Below the pieces are notes generated by a model. That model worked only from the letters and a program-made list of their open reading frames with translations, was not told where the DNA came from and did not search any database. The translations under genes and the position numbers were made by a program. A DNA stretch of 34,163 nucleotides from Terriglobia bacterium (GTDB lineage: Bacteria; Acidobacteriota; Terriglobia; Acidiferrales; UBA7541): the NCBI GenBank assembly GCA_020073705.1, contig JAIQES010000046.1:1-34163 (forward strand), written 5' to 3'. Shown here piece by piece: positions 8,521 through 16,963 of the stretch (the stretch's first letter is position 1; each line of letters begins with the position of its first letter).

Positions 8521-8808
8521 ATGATTCTTGAAATTGCGACCCTGAATATCCGTCCCGAGACACGCGCGGCCTTTGAGTCGGCATTTCCTGCAGCGGCCCG
8601 GATTCTTGCGTCAGTGGACGGTTACATTTCGCATCAGCTTCAACGTTCGGTCGATATGGAAAACCGCTACGTGCTATTGGTGAACTGGAAGACGAAGGAG
8701 CATCACACGGTTGGCTTTCGCGGATCGCCGCAGTATCAGGAATGGCGCAAGTTGCTGCATCATTTCTTCGATCCGCCGCCTGTGGTCGAACATTACGAAC
8801 CGATTTAG
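8521..8808 (+). CDS. Antibiotic biosynthesis monooxygenase (ABM)-like small protein
   Basis: A 95-residue single-domain protein with the ferredoxin-like ABM pattern. ILEIATLNIRPETRAAFE forms strand 1 and helix 1, GYISHQLQRSVDMENRYVLL the middle strands and WKTKEHHTVGFRGSPQYQEW the segment leading into the second helix. ABM-domain proteins are cofactor-free oxygenases, heme-handling proteins or small stress proteins; the reaction here is unknown. The ATG at 8521 is used because an upstream in-frame start would add residues before the conserved first strand, and GAGGA lies just upstream. Its TAG stop overlaps the AGGAG that serves the next gene, so the two are almost certainly co-transcribed. 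TATAAT at 8434-8439 is a possible -10 element for this operon, but no clear -35 pairs with it. Confidence 0.75.
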   Translation: MILEIATLNIRPETRAAFESAFPAAARILASVDGYISHQLQRSVDMENRYVLLVNWKTKEHHTVGFRGSPQYQEWRKLLHHFFDPPPVVEHYEPI

Positions 8809-8817
8809 GAGAGTGTC

Positions 8818-10104
8818 ATGATCCGCCATCTCAAGACCGGCCAGTCCGCAGAGGCAAAGGCCGAGAACAGCGCGCAGGTTCGAAGTACCGTTGAAGCGAT
8901 TCTTGGTGACATCGCTGCTCGCGGTGAAAAGGCAGTACGCGAATACTCGGAAAAATTCGACAAGTGGTCACCGGCGTCCTTCCGACTCTCCGAGAGTGAA
9001 ATCGCCGAGTGCGTACGCGCCTTGCCGCAAGGGGTAATCGACGACATCCAATTCGCGCAGACCCAGATCCGCAATTTCGCGCTGACGCAACGCGCCGCAC
9101 TCCAGGATGTGGAGGTGCAAACGCTCCCCGGCGTGGTGCTCGGCCACAAGAATATTCCGGTCAATAGTGTGGGCTGCTACGTGCCCGGCGGCCGCTATCC
9201 CATGGTCGCCTCTGCGCACATGAGCGTGGTCACCGCCAAAGCTGCTGGCGTCAAGCGGATCATCGCCAGCGCGCCGCCTTTTGGGGGAAAGCCGCATGCG
9301 GCCATCGTTGCGGCGATGCATTTCGGCGGCGCCGATGAGATTTACGCGTTCGGCGGCGTGCAGGCCATCGCGGCCATGGCCCTCGGCACGGAAAACATTC
9401 CGCCCGTCGACATGCTCGTGGGCCCCGGCAATGCATATGTCGCCGAAGCGAAGCGTCAATTATTTGGGCGCGTCGGCATTGACTTGCTGGCTGGTCCTAC
9501 CGAAACGCTCATCATCGCGGACGACACTTGCGACGCCGAGATGGCCGCTGTCGATTTGATCGGCCAGGCGGAGCATGGCCCTGGCAGTCCTGCCATCCTG
9601 CTGACCAGTTCGGCGAAGCTCGCTCAGGAAGTGCCGGCGGCGATCGAGAAGCTTCTCTCGTGGCTTCCGACGGCGGCGATTGCACGCCAGGCCTGGCACA
9701 ACTGCGGCGAGATCATCCTGTGCGACACTCTCGGTGAAATAGTTCAGGAGGCGGATCGCATCGCCTCCGAACACGTCCAGGTGCTTACCCGCGATCCGGA
9801 TTATTTCCTGCAGCGCCTGAGCAACTTCGGCTCGTTGTTCCTCGGCCATCGCACCAATGTCGCGTACGGCGACAAGGTAATCGGGACGAACCATACTCTG
9901 CCAACCATGAAGGCGGCGCGCTACACGGGTGGCCTGTGGGTCGGCAAGTTCATTAAGACCTGCACTTACCAGCGCGTGCTGACGGATGAAGCCGCCGCTA
10001 TGGTCGGAGAATATTGCTCACGCTTATGCGCGCTCGAAGGGTTTGCCGCTCACAAGGAACAAGCGGACCTACGCGTACGCCGTTACGGAAAGAAGGTGGC
10101 CTAA
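8818..10104 (+). CDS. Histidinol dehydrogenase-family protein, catabolic HpsN-like type
   Basis: A 428-residue NAD-linked zinc dehydrogenase of the HisD family. Visible family sites are [12 protein letters not shown] near 118, the nucleotide region [30 protein letters not shown], the zinc residues in [10 protein letters not shown], the catalytic pair in SEHVQVLT, and NHTLPT. Within the family, the C-terminal [19 protein letters not shown] resembles HpsN, the sulfopropanediol 3-dehydrogenase that makes sulfolactate, more than biosynthetic HisD. No other histidine genes are nearby. The start has AGGAG at 8807-8811, overlapping the preceding stop, and the SDR gene begins 3 bases after its stop. 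A role in oxidising a primary alcohol to a carboxylate fits the neighbours; HpsN function is inference. Confidence 0.85.
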   Translation: MIRHLKTGQSAEAKAENSAQVRSTVEAILGDIAARGEKAVREYSEKFDKWSPASFRLSESEIAECVRALPQGVIDDIQFAQTQIRNFALTQRAALQDVEVQTLPGVVLGHKNIPVNSVGCYVPGGRYPMVASAHMSVVTAKAAGVKRIIASAPPFGGKPHAAIVAAMHFGGADEIYAFGGVQAIAAMALGTENIPPVDMLVGPGNAYVAEAKRQLFGRVGIDLLAGPTETLIIADDTCDAEMAAVDLIGQAEHGPGSPAILLTSSAKLAQEVPAAIEKLLSWLPTAAIARQAWHNCGEIILCDTLGEIVQEADRIASEHVQVLTRDPDYFLQRLSNFGSLFLGHRTNVAYGDKVIGTNHTLPTMKAARYTGGLWVGKFIKTCTYQRVLTDEAAAMVGEYCSRLCALEGFAAHKEQADLRVRRYGKKVA

Positions 10105-10107
10105 ACA

Positions 10108-10866
10108 ATGAAACAAACGCGCGAACAGCCCGTGGGCGTGGTAACAGGAGGTGCCGGAGGTATTGGCAAGAGCATTTGCGGCGCCCTGGCGCGGGAAGGT
10201 CTGCGGGTCGTCGTCGGCTACAACCGGTCTGCGGAGGCAGCTCAGGCAGTCGCAGAAAGTCTGCCGGGAGAGGGACACGCTGCGCTCGCCGCGCCGGTCA
10301 CCGACAAAGCAGCGCTTACGGCCCTGGCCTCGGAGGTTGGCGCCCGCTACGGACGCTGCGATGTGCTGGTCAACTGCGCGGGCACCACGCGCTTCGTGCC
10401 GCATGGCGATCTCGATGGCCTCGACGACGACCTCATTGACCTCATTCTAGCAACCAACGTGCGCGGTCCCTTTGCCACGCTGCGCGCGCTGCGCCCTCTG
10501 CTGGACAAGAGCACGCAGCCCGGCGGCGCCGTGGTCGTCAATATTTCCTCCATCGCCGCCGTGACCGCAATGGGCAGTAACGTGATGTATTGCGCATCGA
10601 AGGCAGCTCTCGACAATATAACCAAGTCGCTGGCGCGCGCTCTCGCGCCCCGAATCCGTGTCGTGTCGATTTCACCGGGTCTGGTCGACACTGACTTCAT
10701 AAGATCGATGGACCAGCGCTGGCGCGACGAGCAGCTGAACCGCACGCCGCTCAAGAGGCTCGCCGCTCCCGATGAGATTGCAGCGGCTGTTGTCGCGGCA
10801 GTCAAGCATCTCACCTTCACGACCGGCAGCGTCATTGCCGTAGACGGTGGCCGCCCGCTGAGCTGA
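10108..10866 (+). CDS. SDR family NAD(P)-dependent oxidoreductase
   Basis: A 252-residue classical short-chain dehydrogenase. The cofactor site TGGAGGIGKS lies at about residues 14-23, NCAG near 90, the catalytic serine in NISSIAAVTA near 147, and the YxxxK pair in YCASKAALDN near 161. The C-terminus has SISPGLVDTDF and the terminal VIAVDGGRPLS. It begins 3 bases after the HisD-like gene, with AAGGTGG upstream, so the two form one unit. It probably interconverts an alcohol and a ketone in the same pathway; a DHPS 2-dehydrogenase or HpsO-like role is possible but unproved. Confidence 0.88.
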   Translation: MKQTREQPVGVVTGGAGGIGKSICGALAREGLRVVVGYNRSAEAAQAVAESLPGEGHAALAAPVTDKAALTALASEVGARYGRCDVLVNCAGTTRFVPHGDLDGLDDDLIDLILATNVRGPFATLRALRPLLDKSTQPGGAVVVNISSIAAVTAMGSNVMYCASKAALDNITKSLARALAPRIRVVSISPGLVDTDFIRSMDQRWRDEQLNRTPLKRLAAPDEIAAAVVAAVKHLTFTTGSVIAVDGGRPLS

Positions 10867-11017
10867 AACCAACCGCCGTGTGCGGGCACCATTGCCAGAA
10901 AAAACGCTGTCCTAGCGGCAGAAGAAGAAAGGGGAAAAACAAGTTCACAAGCAAATATCTACGGGCCAGGAAAGCAATGCATCCGGCCAAGCGGGCACGC
11001 GCACCGTTGCCATCGCC
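10867..11017. other. Spacer between SDR and MFS genes
   Basis: A 151-base gap. GGGGAAAAAC near 10931 is purine-rich, and the MFS frame is open here (ending AGTRTVAIAM before the called start) but has no ATG, so a non-standard upstream start for the transporter remains possible. Confidence 0.3.
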
Positions 11018-12175
11018 ATGTATTGCGTGTTGCTCGCATCCTATTCTGTGAATGCAGCAGACAGGCAGCTTTTCCCGCTTCTCGCTCATGATGTGCGTCT
11101 TCAGTATGGCTTTTCGCTTTCTAACATCGGACTTCTGTCGACGATTTTTACCCTAGGGTTGGCAGTCGCAGGGCTTCCGACCGGCTTTCTTCTATCACAT
11201 TTCCCCCGCAAGATCGTGCTGCTGCTGGGAATTGGGATCTTTTCCGCAGGAACGGCACTCACTGTTCTCGCGACCGGATTCTCGGACATGGTTATCTATC
11301 TGGCTGCAACAGGCATTGGCGAGGCCATGCAGCTAACGGTGATGATTGCCATCGCGGCCAACTATTTTGTCCGCTACCGCGCCGCCGCCATCGGATCGAT
11401 GAATGTCTTCTTCGGCATAGGAGCGTTCACCGGCCCGATCTTGGGCAGCATCCTTCTGACATCCTATCGGAGTTGGCGCGCCCCCATGATTGTTTTTGGG
11501 CTTTTCGGCGGCGTGATGATCGCGTTGATCGCACTGACCGTCCGGCCCTGGTTCAGCGAAACACATCGCGCTGCCGATGCCAAAGCAGATGTCCGTGGGG
11601 CGCCGGCGCTATGGAACAGAAATACGGTCATCCTCACGGTTCTTAGCGTGATTGGCGGCCTCAATCTTTTCGGGTTTACCGGGATGTACCCGACGTTCCT
11701 CCGGGAAGGACTCCATTACTCACCGAAGCAGGCCGGAATTGTCGCGAGTTTTTACGGGGTGGGGGCCCTCGTCTCGATAGCCGGCGGCTGGCTGGGCGAC
11801 CGCTCCTCGCCTCGGATCATATTGAGTGCCGCATTCTTCTGTATGGCCGTTCTCGGATACCTGTGCTTTCACGGATCGGGAGGACTCGTGCCCCAGGCAA
11901 TTCTGACGTGCTTCTATGGCGCGATTGGCAGCGGCACGATTTACGTCAATCTGGCTGGCTATCACGTGAAGGCGGTGCGAAGCAGCCTGTCTAGCCGCGC
12001 TTCGGGCATGTTTGTGACGAGCTTTTACATGTCCGCCGCAGCCGCGGGCTACCTGATGGGCGGAATCGCCAGCCACGCGGGTTGGGCGATGGCAGGAGAA
12101 ATCCAGATTTCTCTGCTTGCGACTATCGCTGGAGGCCTCGCGTTCGCCCTGCGACCGCATCAAATGGCCTTGTAG
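11018..12175 (+). CDS. MFS transporter
   Basis: A 385-residue membrane protein with about 11-12 hydrophobic segments and the major facilitator layout. The cytoplasmic loop after the second segment carries FLLSHFPRKIVLLLG. The second half has the motif-A-like GGWLGDRSSPRIIL near 265, and SVNAADRQLFPLLA lies in the first helix, as in hydroxy-acid and aromatic-acid permeases. The ATG at 11018 lies within a hydrophobic stretch and has no ribosome binding site, and the frame is open upstream without a start codon. The true N-terminus may therefore be longer, or a small frameshift may be present. It follows the ABM-HisD-SDR set by 151 bases and is probably the uptake system for that pathway; the substrate is unknown. 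Confidence 0.85.
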   Translation: MYCVLLASYSVNAADRQLFPLLAHDVRLQYGFSLSNIGLLSTIFTLGLAVAGLPTGFLLSHFPRKIVLLLGIGIFSAGTALTVLATGFSDMVIYLAATGIGEAMQLTVMIAIAANYFVRYRAAAIGSMNVFFGIGAFTGPILGSILLTSYRSWRAPMIVFGLFGGVMIALIALTVRPWFSETHRAADAKADVRGAPALWNRNTVILTVLSVIGGLNLFGFTGMYPTFLREGLHYSPKQAGIVASFYGVGALVSIAGGWLGDRSSPRIILSAAFFCMAVLGYLCFHGSGGLVPQAILTCFYGAIGSGTIYVNLAGYHVKAVRSSLSSRASGMFVTSFYMSAAAAGYLMGGIASHAGWAMAGEIQISLLATIAGGLAFALRPHQMAL

Positions 12176-12185
12176 GGCCAATTTT
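12165..12185 (+). terminator. Rho-independent-type terminator overlapping the MFS stop codon
   Basis: TGGCC (12165-12169) pairs with GGCCA (12176-12180) around a 6-base loop that contains the TAG stop, followed by ATTTTTAATT. The stem is short, but the T-run and position between convergent genes support a terminator. Confidence 0.5.
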
Positions 12186-12334
12186 TAATTCAGTTTGGTG
12201 CAGACAACCCTGGGAATGATTCTCCGCTCGCAAGACCGAAAAGGTTACAAATAATCATCTGCGCGAAAAGCAATTCGGCCACCAAGCACACATAGGTTCG
12301 TGCCAACCGTATGTTTCGGAACCTCACTCATGGT

Positions 12335-13216
12335 TCACAATTTATTCAAGCCCTCGGTTAGCACGATGGACGTTCCCCACGGATCGGTAAGTTCAGCGCT
12401 TGCGTAGCTCTTGTGACGCGTCTGGCTATAGGGCTGGTCGAGCTTTACCCCGTTTGCTTCCAGCTTCTTACAGAATGTCTCTAGGTTTTTCACTTCGAAG
12501 CCGATGTGGTCAAGCGCGCGCCCCTTGGTTGGGGCGACGGTGTCGGAAAACTTTGAAAATTTCAGCTCCACCCCGGGAAGGCTGCCGGCCGCGACAGGCT
12601 CGGCTGGCCTCGGAACAAAGTCGAAAAACATCTTCGCGCCAAACATTTGTGCGTACCAGGCTTGCGCTGCCGCCACAGACGATTCGGGAACAAAGAAATG
12701 AATGTGATCGGTCGCAATCGACTCGGTAAGGGGCGACGCGGCGGGAATGGTTGAGGTGCCAATAGCTGCGGTGCTTCGTGAGGAATCCAGAATCTCAACT
12801 TTCAGATCGTCTGGAGAGTATACGTAGCCCCAGGACGACCCGTTGAAATCCGGCAATCTTGTTCCAGCATTGGGATCCGTTTTCACACCCGCGGCTTTTA
12901 GTTTTGCCACTAACTCCGCGCCATTGGGCACGTGGAACCCGGTGTGGTTGACGACGGATCCAACCGTCCCGCCGGAAGGGCCACCCTTACTCAGAAAAAC
13001 AAAGAGGCCAGGAAACTTGATAACGTCCATCCCGTCAACCTTCATGGGCGTGCCACCCATAAGCGTCCAGAACTTCTTGGCAGCATCGACGTCCCGCACA
13101 ATCGTGTACCAATGGCCCATCGATACGCCCTCCTCGTTCGGGGCAAGCAAATGTGCCCGCGATACAGCCAGGGGCCACATCACGATAAGAAGCAAAATTC
13201 CAATCGTTCTTTTCAT
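12335..13216 (-). CDS. Exported VOC (glyoxalase/bleomycin-resistance/dioxygenase) superfamily protein
   Basis: A 293-residue protein with a signal peptide (basic MKR, hydrophobic GILLLIVMWPLAV, cleavage near residue 22) and two VOC domains. The first runs from MGHWYTIVRDVDAAKKFW (about 33) to WGYVYSPDDLKVEIL (about 146). The second runs from TDHIHFFVPESSVAAAQAWY (about 169) to WGTSIVLTEG at the end. Paired H and E residues in each half could bind a metal. VOC proteins include glyoxalases, epimerases and ring-cleaving dioxygenases, so the reaction is not fixed. Export is unusual for the superfamily, although similar proteins are, to my knowledge, frequent in Acidobacteriota. AGGAG sits just upstream of the ATG. 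It is convergent with the MFS gene. Confidence 0.82.
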   Translation of the reverse strand: MKRTIGILLLIVMWPLAVSRAHLLAPNEEGVSMGHWYTIVRDVDAAKKFWTLMGGTPMKVDGMDVIKFPGLFVFLSKGGPSGGTVGSVVNHTGFHVPNGAELVAKLKAAGVKTDPNAGTRLPDFNGSSWGYVYSPDDLKVEILDSSRSTAAIGTSTIPAASPLTESIATDHIHFFVPESSVAAAQAWYAQMFGAKMFFDFVPRPAEPVAAGSLPGVELKFSKFSDTVAPTKGRALDHIGFEVKNLETFCKKLEANGVKLDQPYSQTRHKSYASAELTDPWGTSIVLTEGLNKL

Positions 13217-13459
13217 AAGTTGCTCCTTAGTTTTCCAGGGAGAAACCTCAAACCGGAATTTTCGGCTGGGGCCTTTGGGTCAGGCACATCGCACGCTTCT
13301 CCTGCCCTCGACGTAACCAATTTGCCGCCACAGCAGGCACATAAGTGCTGATGAAGAATAACCCCCGAAGCTTCGTTGGAAAGAGTTCATCTCGGGAATA
13401 TGGGTGTAGACTATTCAATCGCGATTGGGCCTTCGTGGCTCTTACATCCGCATTGAATT
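13217..13459. other. Spacer between two minus-strand genes
   Basis: About 240 bases with no gene recognised. It carries the leader and promoter region of the VOC gene; no strong -35/-10 pair stands out. Confidence 0.3.
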
Positions 13460-14425
13460 TCATTTTGTGACGCTATTGATCAGCCCGTAGGGCGTTTCAC
13501 CTTTGAGGCAAGCGAGCACCTGCGAGATCGCGCGCGCTTGAAGGGTTGCGCGAGCTTCCTCGCTGACCCAGGCTGTGTGAGCGGTCACGATAACTTTGGG
13601 ATGATTGACCAGTGCGCTGCGCACCGGCATGACCGATGTTTCCGACTCCAACACGTCAAGGGCGGCGCCAAAAATCTTCCCGGAATTGAGCGCGGCGAGA
13701 AGCGCAGCCTCATCGATCAACCCACCCCGCGCGGTATTGATGATCGAGGCGTTGTTCTTCATCTTTGCGAAAGCCGATTCGCCGAACAGATGATGTGTCC
13801 TATCGTTGAGTGGTGCGTGGAGTGAGATGAAGTCCGCGGACGCGAGGAGGGTATCAAGGGAAACCGGCTCGGCGCCCATCTCACGGCAGCGGCTCTCGCT
13901 AAGATAGGGATCGTAGACGACTACCCGCATCCCAAGCTGCGATACCTTACCGGCTAGAAGCGAACCGATTTTCCCACAGCCGGCTAAGCCGCAAACCTGC
14001 CCCCGTAATCGGTGCAAGGGCGGCATTTTGGCGATGGCCCAGCGTTCTTCCCTGGCCAAGGAAATAGCAGGAATTATTTGGCGGCTAAGCATGAGCAAGA
14101 GCGCCAGCGCGTGATCTGAAACCTCATCAATGCAATAATCGGGAACGTTCGCCACCATAATGCCGCGCTCGGTCGCGGCTGCGATGTCAATTGTGTCGAC
14201 TCCGATCCCGTAGCGTACAATGATTCGGCAGCGTTCCATGGCCGCAATCACGCCCTTTGTAATTGCCGCCCGCGCAGTAATCACGCCATCGGCATCTGCA
14301 CATACGCTGGCAAGCTGCTGCTCGTCGATCGTTTGCGCTACGACTAGTTTTCCGCCTAAAGCCTCAACGGCCCGGCGTTCCTGCTCGACATCTGGAAACC
14401 GGTGATCGGTGATAACAACCTTCAC
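13460..14425 (-). CDS. D-isomer-specific 2-hydroxyacid dehydrogenase
   Basis: A 321-residue NAD-dependent dehydrogenase of the phosphoglycerate dehydrogenase/C-terminal-binding-protein type, interconverting 2-hydroxy and 2-keto acids. The NAD fingerprint GLAGCGKIG sits near residue 147. The catalytic arginine is in NTARGGLIDE near 236, a glutamate follows in ALDVLESET, and the histidine is in TAHTAWVSEEA (not the commoner PHxA). The GTG at 14425 is preferred because the family begins with the strand VKVVITDHRFPD and a GGGGGAAA run lies just upstream. The ATG at 14488 would add 21 residues unlike the family. On the minus strand TTGACA at 14545-14550 with TATAGC at 14524-14529 is a possible promoter with a short 15-base spacer. 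The substrate is unknown. Confidence 0.85.
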   Translation of the reverse strand: MKVVITDHRFPDVEQERRAVEALGGKLVVAQTIDEQQLASVCADADGVITARAAITKGVIAAMERCRIIVRYGIGVDTIDIAAATERGIMVANVPDYCIDEVSDHALALLLMLSRQIIPAISLAREERWAIAKMPPLHRLRGQVCGLAGCGKIGSLLAGKVSQLGMRVVVYDPYLSESRCREMGAEPVSLDTLLASADFISLHAPLNDRTHHLFGESAFAKMKNNASIINTARGGLIDEAALLAALNSGKIFGAALDVLESETSVMPVRSALVNHPKVIVTAHTAWVSEEARATLQARAISQVLACLKGETPYGLINSVTK

Positions 14426-14523
14426 GTTTCCCCCGTGCCACATGGCCGGATGAAATATCGTGCACGCTGATTCGTGCCGCTTCGCCACCTCGGCGGACGC
14501 AATTCACGTACAAGGAGGGTAAA

Positions 14524-14550
14524 GCTATAGGACACATCGAAACCTGTCAA
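14524..14550 (-). promoter_or_regulatory. Candidate promoter for the D-2-hydroxyacid dehydrogenase
   Basis: On the minus strand a perfect TTGACA (complement of 14545-14550) is followed after 15 bases by TATAGC (complement of 14524-14529). The spacing is shorter than the usual 17, so this is a modest candidate. Confidence 0.35.
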
Positions 14551-14587
14551 GTTCGCTAGGAATTCGGTAATTTCACAAGCTCTAGCC

Positions 14588-14620
14588 TATAATGCTATCG
14601 AAAACACTCTTCTCGGGAGG
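14588..14620 (+). promoter_or_regulatory. -10 box and ribosome binding site of the M24 peptidase gene
   Basis: TATAAT at 14588-14593 is a perfect -10 hexamer, with no good -35 at 17 bases upstream. GGGAGG at 14615-14620 sits 8 bases before the GTG start at 14629 and decides that start. Confidence 0.4.
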
Positions 14621-14628
14621 AAAAAACT

Positions 14629-15837
14629 GTGTCTGATATTGGGCTTATTCCGGTCGATTGGGAAGTGCGTCTCGATCCTCAGCGGATGGTGCGAGAACGG
14701 TTGCAACGCGCGAAAGACGCGCTCAAGAATTCTGATCTTGATGCGCTGTTCGTGTTCCGTACCGAGGACGCCCGATATTTGCTAGGTTATCGGCACCATC
14801 TCGGCCCTGCCTTCATCATGGGGAATGCAGTCACGGTACTGGCACGGGATCACGACCCGATCCTGTGGACGATGGATTTCGAGCACTGCCGCCTGCGAAT
14901 GTCCTGGCTCACCGCGGATCAGGTGCGCCCGCGCGCGAATTTCCGTGAAAAGATCGGAATAAGACGATGGGCCGAACAAGTCGAAGGATTGGTCGGTTCA
15001 CTGGCCGGCAAGAAAGTCGGTATCGACATCTGGGACCTGAATATGGAGGCGGCGATCCGCGAAGTGTTTCCAAAGACAGAATTCGCCGACGGGTACCAAA
15101 GCGTGCTCATGCGGGCGAAGGAAATCAAGACTCAGGACGAAATCATTTGTCTGAAGATTGCGAATGCCATCACCGAAGCAGCACTCGATCGTGCAATCCA
15201 GCATCTGCGTCCCGGGATCAAGGAATGTGAAATCCTGGCGATAGCCTGGGAAACAATGACCGCGATGGGCAGCGAATGGACGCAGTGTTCCAATATTGTT
15301 TGCTCCGGTCCCTACACCGCTCCTTACCGGCGCTTTACTTCTGACCGGATTATCCGTAACGGCGATCTTGTAATTATCGACATCGGTGCCTGCTATAACG
15401 GTTACTACGGCGACCTGACGCGTACATGGGTTTGCGGAACCGTTAAACCTACGCCCGCGATGCGTGATCTTCATCAGAAGTGTTACAACGCGCTGTTCAA
15501 CGCCGGGAGCAAGGTGCGGCCCGGTGCGACCAATGCCGAGGTCTTCGCGGCAGCCGATCCTTATGTGCTTGACAGTCTTGGCCATGGTTCAGGGGTCAAT
15601 CCTTGGGAATCTCCAGCCTTCAGTCCTCATTCCAAGGATGCGCCCGTGGTACTCAAGGAAGGAATGGCGTTCAATCTTGAGCCCTATGCGGGGAAGCCCG
15701 GCATCGGCGGCATCCGGCTGGAGAACGACCACATTGTCACAGCCGATGGTGTCGATATCTACACAACGTATCCGTTCGACGAACGACTTGTGAACGATCT
15801 CCATCCTCTTGACACTACAACTGGGCGGACAAGGTAG
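14629..15837 (+). CDS. M24 family metallopeptidase (Xaa-Pro peptidase / creatinase fold)
   Basis: A 402-residue two-domain pita-bread protein starting at GTG with GGGAGG 8 bases upstream. The N-terminal domain (about 1-160) has ALFVFRTEDARYLLGY. The C-terminal catalytic domain keeps the full set of dinuclear metal ligands: D in VIIDIGACYNGYYG, D in GDLTRTWVCG, H in LGHGSGV, E in AFNLEPYAG and E in IRLENDHIV. Because the ligands are intact it is probably a metal-dependent aminopeptidase P/prolidase-type enzyme or another M24 metal enzyme such as DddP, not creatinase, which lacks the metals. No signal peptide is seen. The SDR gene starts 10 bases after its stop, so both are probably in one transcript. 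The substrate is not known. Confidence 0.88.
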   Translation: MSDIGLIPVDWEVRLDPQRMVRERLQRAKDALKNSDLDALFVFRTEDARYLLGYRHHLGPAFIMGNAVTVLARDHDPILWTMDFEHCRLRMSWLTADQVRPRANFREKIGIRRWAEQVEGLVGSLAGKKVGIDIWDLNMEAAIREVFPKTEFADGYQSVLMRAKEIKTQDEIICLKIANAITEAALDRAIQHLRPGIKECEILAIAWETMTAMGSEWTQCSNIVCSGPYTAPYRRFTSDRIIRNGDLVIIDIGACYNGYYGDLTRTWVCGTVKPTPAMRDLHQKCYNALFNAGSKVRPGATNAEVFAAADPYVLDSLGHGSGVNPWESPAFSPHSKDAPVVLKEGMAFNLEPYAGKPGIGGIRLENDHIVTADGVDIYTTYPFDERLVNDLHPLDTTTGRTR

Positions 15838-15847
15838 CGCGATTCCA

Positions 15848-16648
15848 ATGGCGTTAGAACCTGTAAACGACGAGTTGCCTTCCTTCCGCCTCGATGGCCG
15901 GTTGGCGGTCATCACCGGCGCCAGTGAAGGCATTGGGCGTGCGTTCGCTCTCGCCTACTGCCGCGCGGGGGCCGAAATCGTCTTGGTGAGTCGAGGCCGC
16001 AAAAAACTTCTTGAAGTGCAGCACTCGGTTGAGACTGCGGGAGGGACAGCCCACGTAATTTGTGCAGACCTTAGCAAGATCGATGATATCCGCTCGATTG
16101 AACGAGGCGTGTCCAAGCTTGTCCGGAGCAGGGACCTCGCCATGGTTCTGGTCAACTGCGCGGGTCTCGCCTTTACCAAACCTGCACTGGATGTAACTGA
16201 AAAGGACTGGGACCAAATTCTCGACGTTCATGCCAAAGGCACATTCTTCTGCTCACAATTCTTCGGCCGGCTAATGATCAATCGCGGGTACGGCAAAATC
16301 ATCAATCTTAGTTCCACCTGGTCTGCGAGCACCGACCTAGGCAAGAGCGTATATGGTCTTGCAAAAGCCGGGGTGTCTTACCTCACTGCCGCCCTCTCCA
16401 CCGAATGGGCCCCTTTCGGTGTGCGCGTAAACGCCATCGCACCCACCGCCACGCTTACAGAAAGTACCAGCCGCTCGTTCCGTGAAAATGAAGCACGCGC
16501 GCAACGCTTGCTCAGCCGGATCAAACTCGGGCGCTTTGCGGAGCCCTCTGATCTCGTCGGCGCCGGTCTTTTCCTGGCAAGTCCCGCCTCGGATTTCATC
16601 ACCGGCCACACTCTGTTTGTCGATGGCGGTTGGCACGCCGGCAGTTGA
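15848..16648 (+). CDS. SDR family oxidoreductase
   Basis: A 266-residue classical short-chain dehydrogenase with the cofactor motif TGASEGIGRA near residue 25, NCAG near 104, the catalytic serine in INLSSTWSAST near 155 and YGLAKAGVSYLT (YxxxK) near 170. The end, GHTLFVDGGWHAG, is typical of the family. The ATG at 15848 is preferred over the in-frame TTG at 15809, which would overlap the M24 gene and add residues not seen in the family. It is probably co-transcribed with the M24 gene. It is clearly different from the SDR at 10108. The substrate is unknown; gluconate- and 3-ketoacyl-type reductases share this pattern. Confidence 0.88.
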   Translation: MALEPVNDELPSFRLDGRLAVITGASEGIGRAFALAYCRAGAEIVLVSRGRKKLLEVQHSVETAGGTAHVICADLSKIDDIRSIERGVSKLVRSRDLAMVLVNCAGLAFTKPALDVTEKDWDQILDVHAKGTFFCSQFFGRLMINRGYGKIINLSSTWSASTDLGKSVYGLAKAGVSYLTAALSTEWAPFGVRVNAIAPTATLTESTSRSFRENEARAQRLLSRIKLGRFAEPSDLVGAGLFLASPASDFITGHTLFVDGGWHAGS

Positions 16649-16829
16649 TGCCCTGCGCGCTCCAATCGCAGGAGTGTCGCCCAAGCTGCACTCGCCAGTA
16701 CTCAGACACGCCCTGAAGGGCGAACTTACTGGCCATAGTATGCGGTGCTGCTCGGATCTCCAGGTCAGACGGCGATCACGCCCCCACTGTGAGCCCTTCC
16801 TCCCGGAGTCCAGAAAGGAAAGCTTCCTG
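16649..16829. other. Spacer with a short GC-rich inverted repeat
   Basis: No intact gene. CGCCCTGAAGGGCG at 16709-16722 is a perfect inverted repeat but has almost no loop and no T-run. GAAAGGAAAG near 16813-16822 precedes the truncated doxX-like frame. Confidence 0.35.
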
Positions 16830-16960
16830 TTGGCCTGGTTATTCCGCACCGATGATGATTGGGGTCTCGCCCGGATCTGCCTCGCTCTGGGTCTGGTGAT
16901 CTTCGCCCACGGAGCGCAAAAAATGCTGGGCTGGTTCAGTGGCCGCGGATTCACCAACTC
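16830..16960 (+). pseudogene. DoxX-like membrane protein gene, truncated
   Basis: From a TTG at 16830, preceded by GAAAGGAAAG, the frame reads LAWLFRTDDDWGLARI, then LGLVIFAHGAQKMLGWF and SGRGFTNS. This is the start of a DoxX family protein: an N-terminal arm, then the first transmembrane helix with the HGAQKLLGWF signature. A full protein has about 130-170 residues and four helices. Here the recognisable part stops after about 43 residues, exactly where the 3' end of the convergent NTF2-like gene begins (16964). The remaining open frame to 17078 is antisense to that gene. The gene was evidently cut by the rearrangement that placed the cassette here. The identification is from remembered family pattern. 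Confidence 0.6.
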
Positions 16961-16963
16961 CTT

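Noticed and set aside
8818-10104. Histidine biosynthesis gene hisD
   Set aside because: No other histidine genes nearby, and the sequence features and catabolic neighbours fit the HpsN-like branch better.
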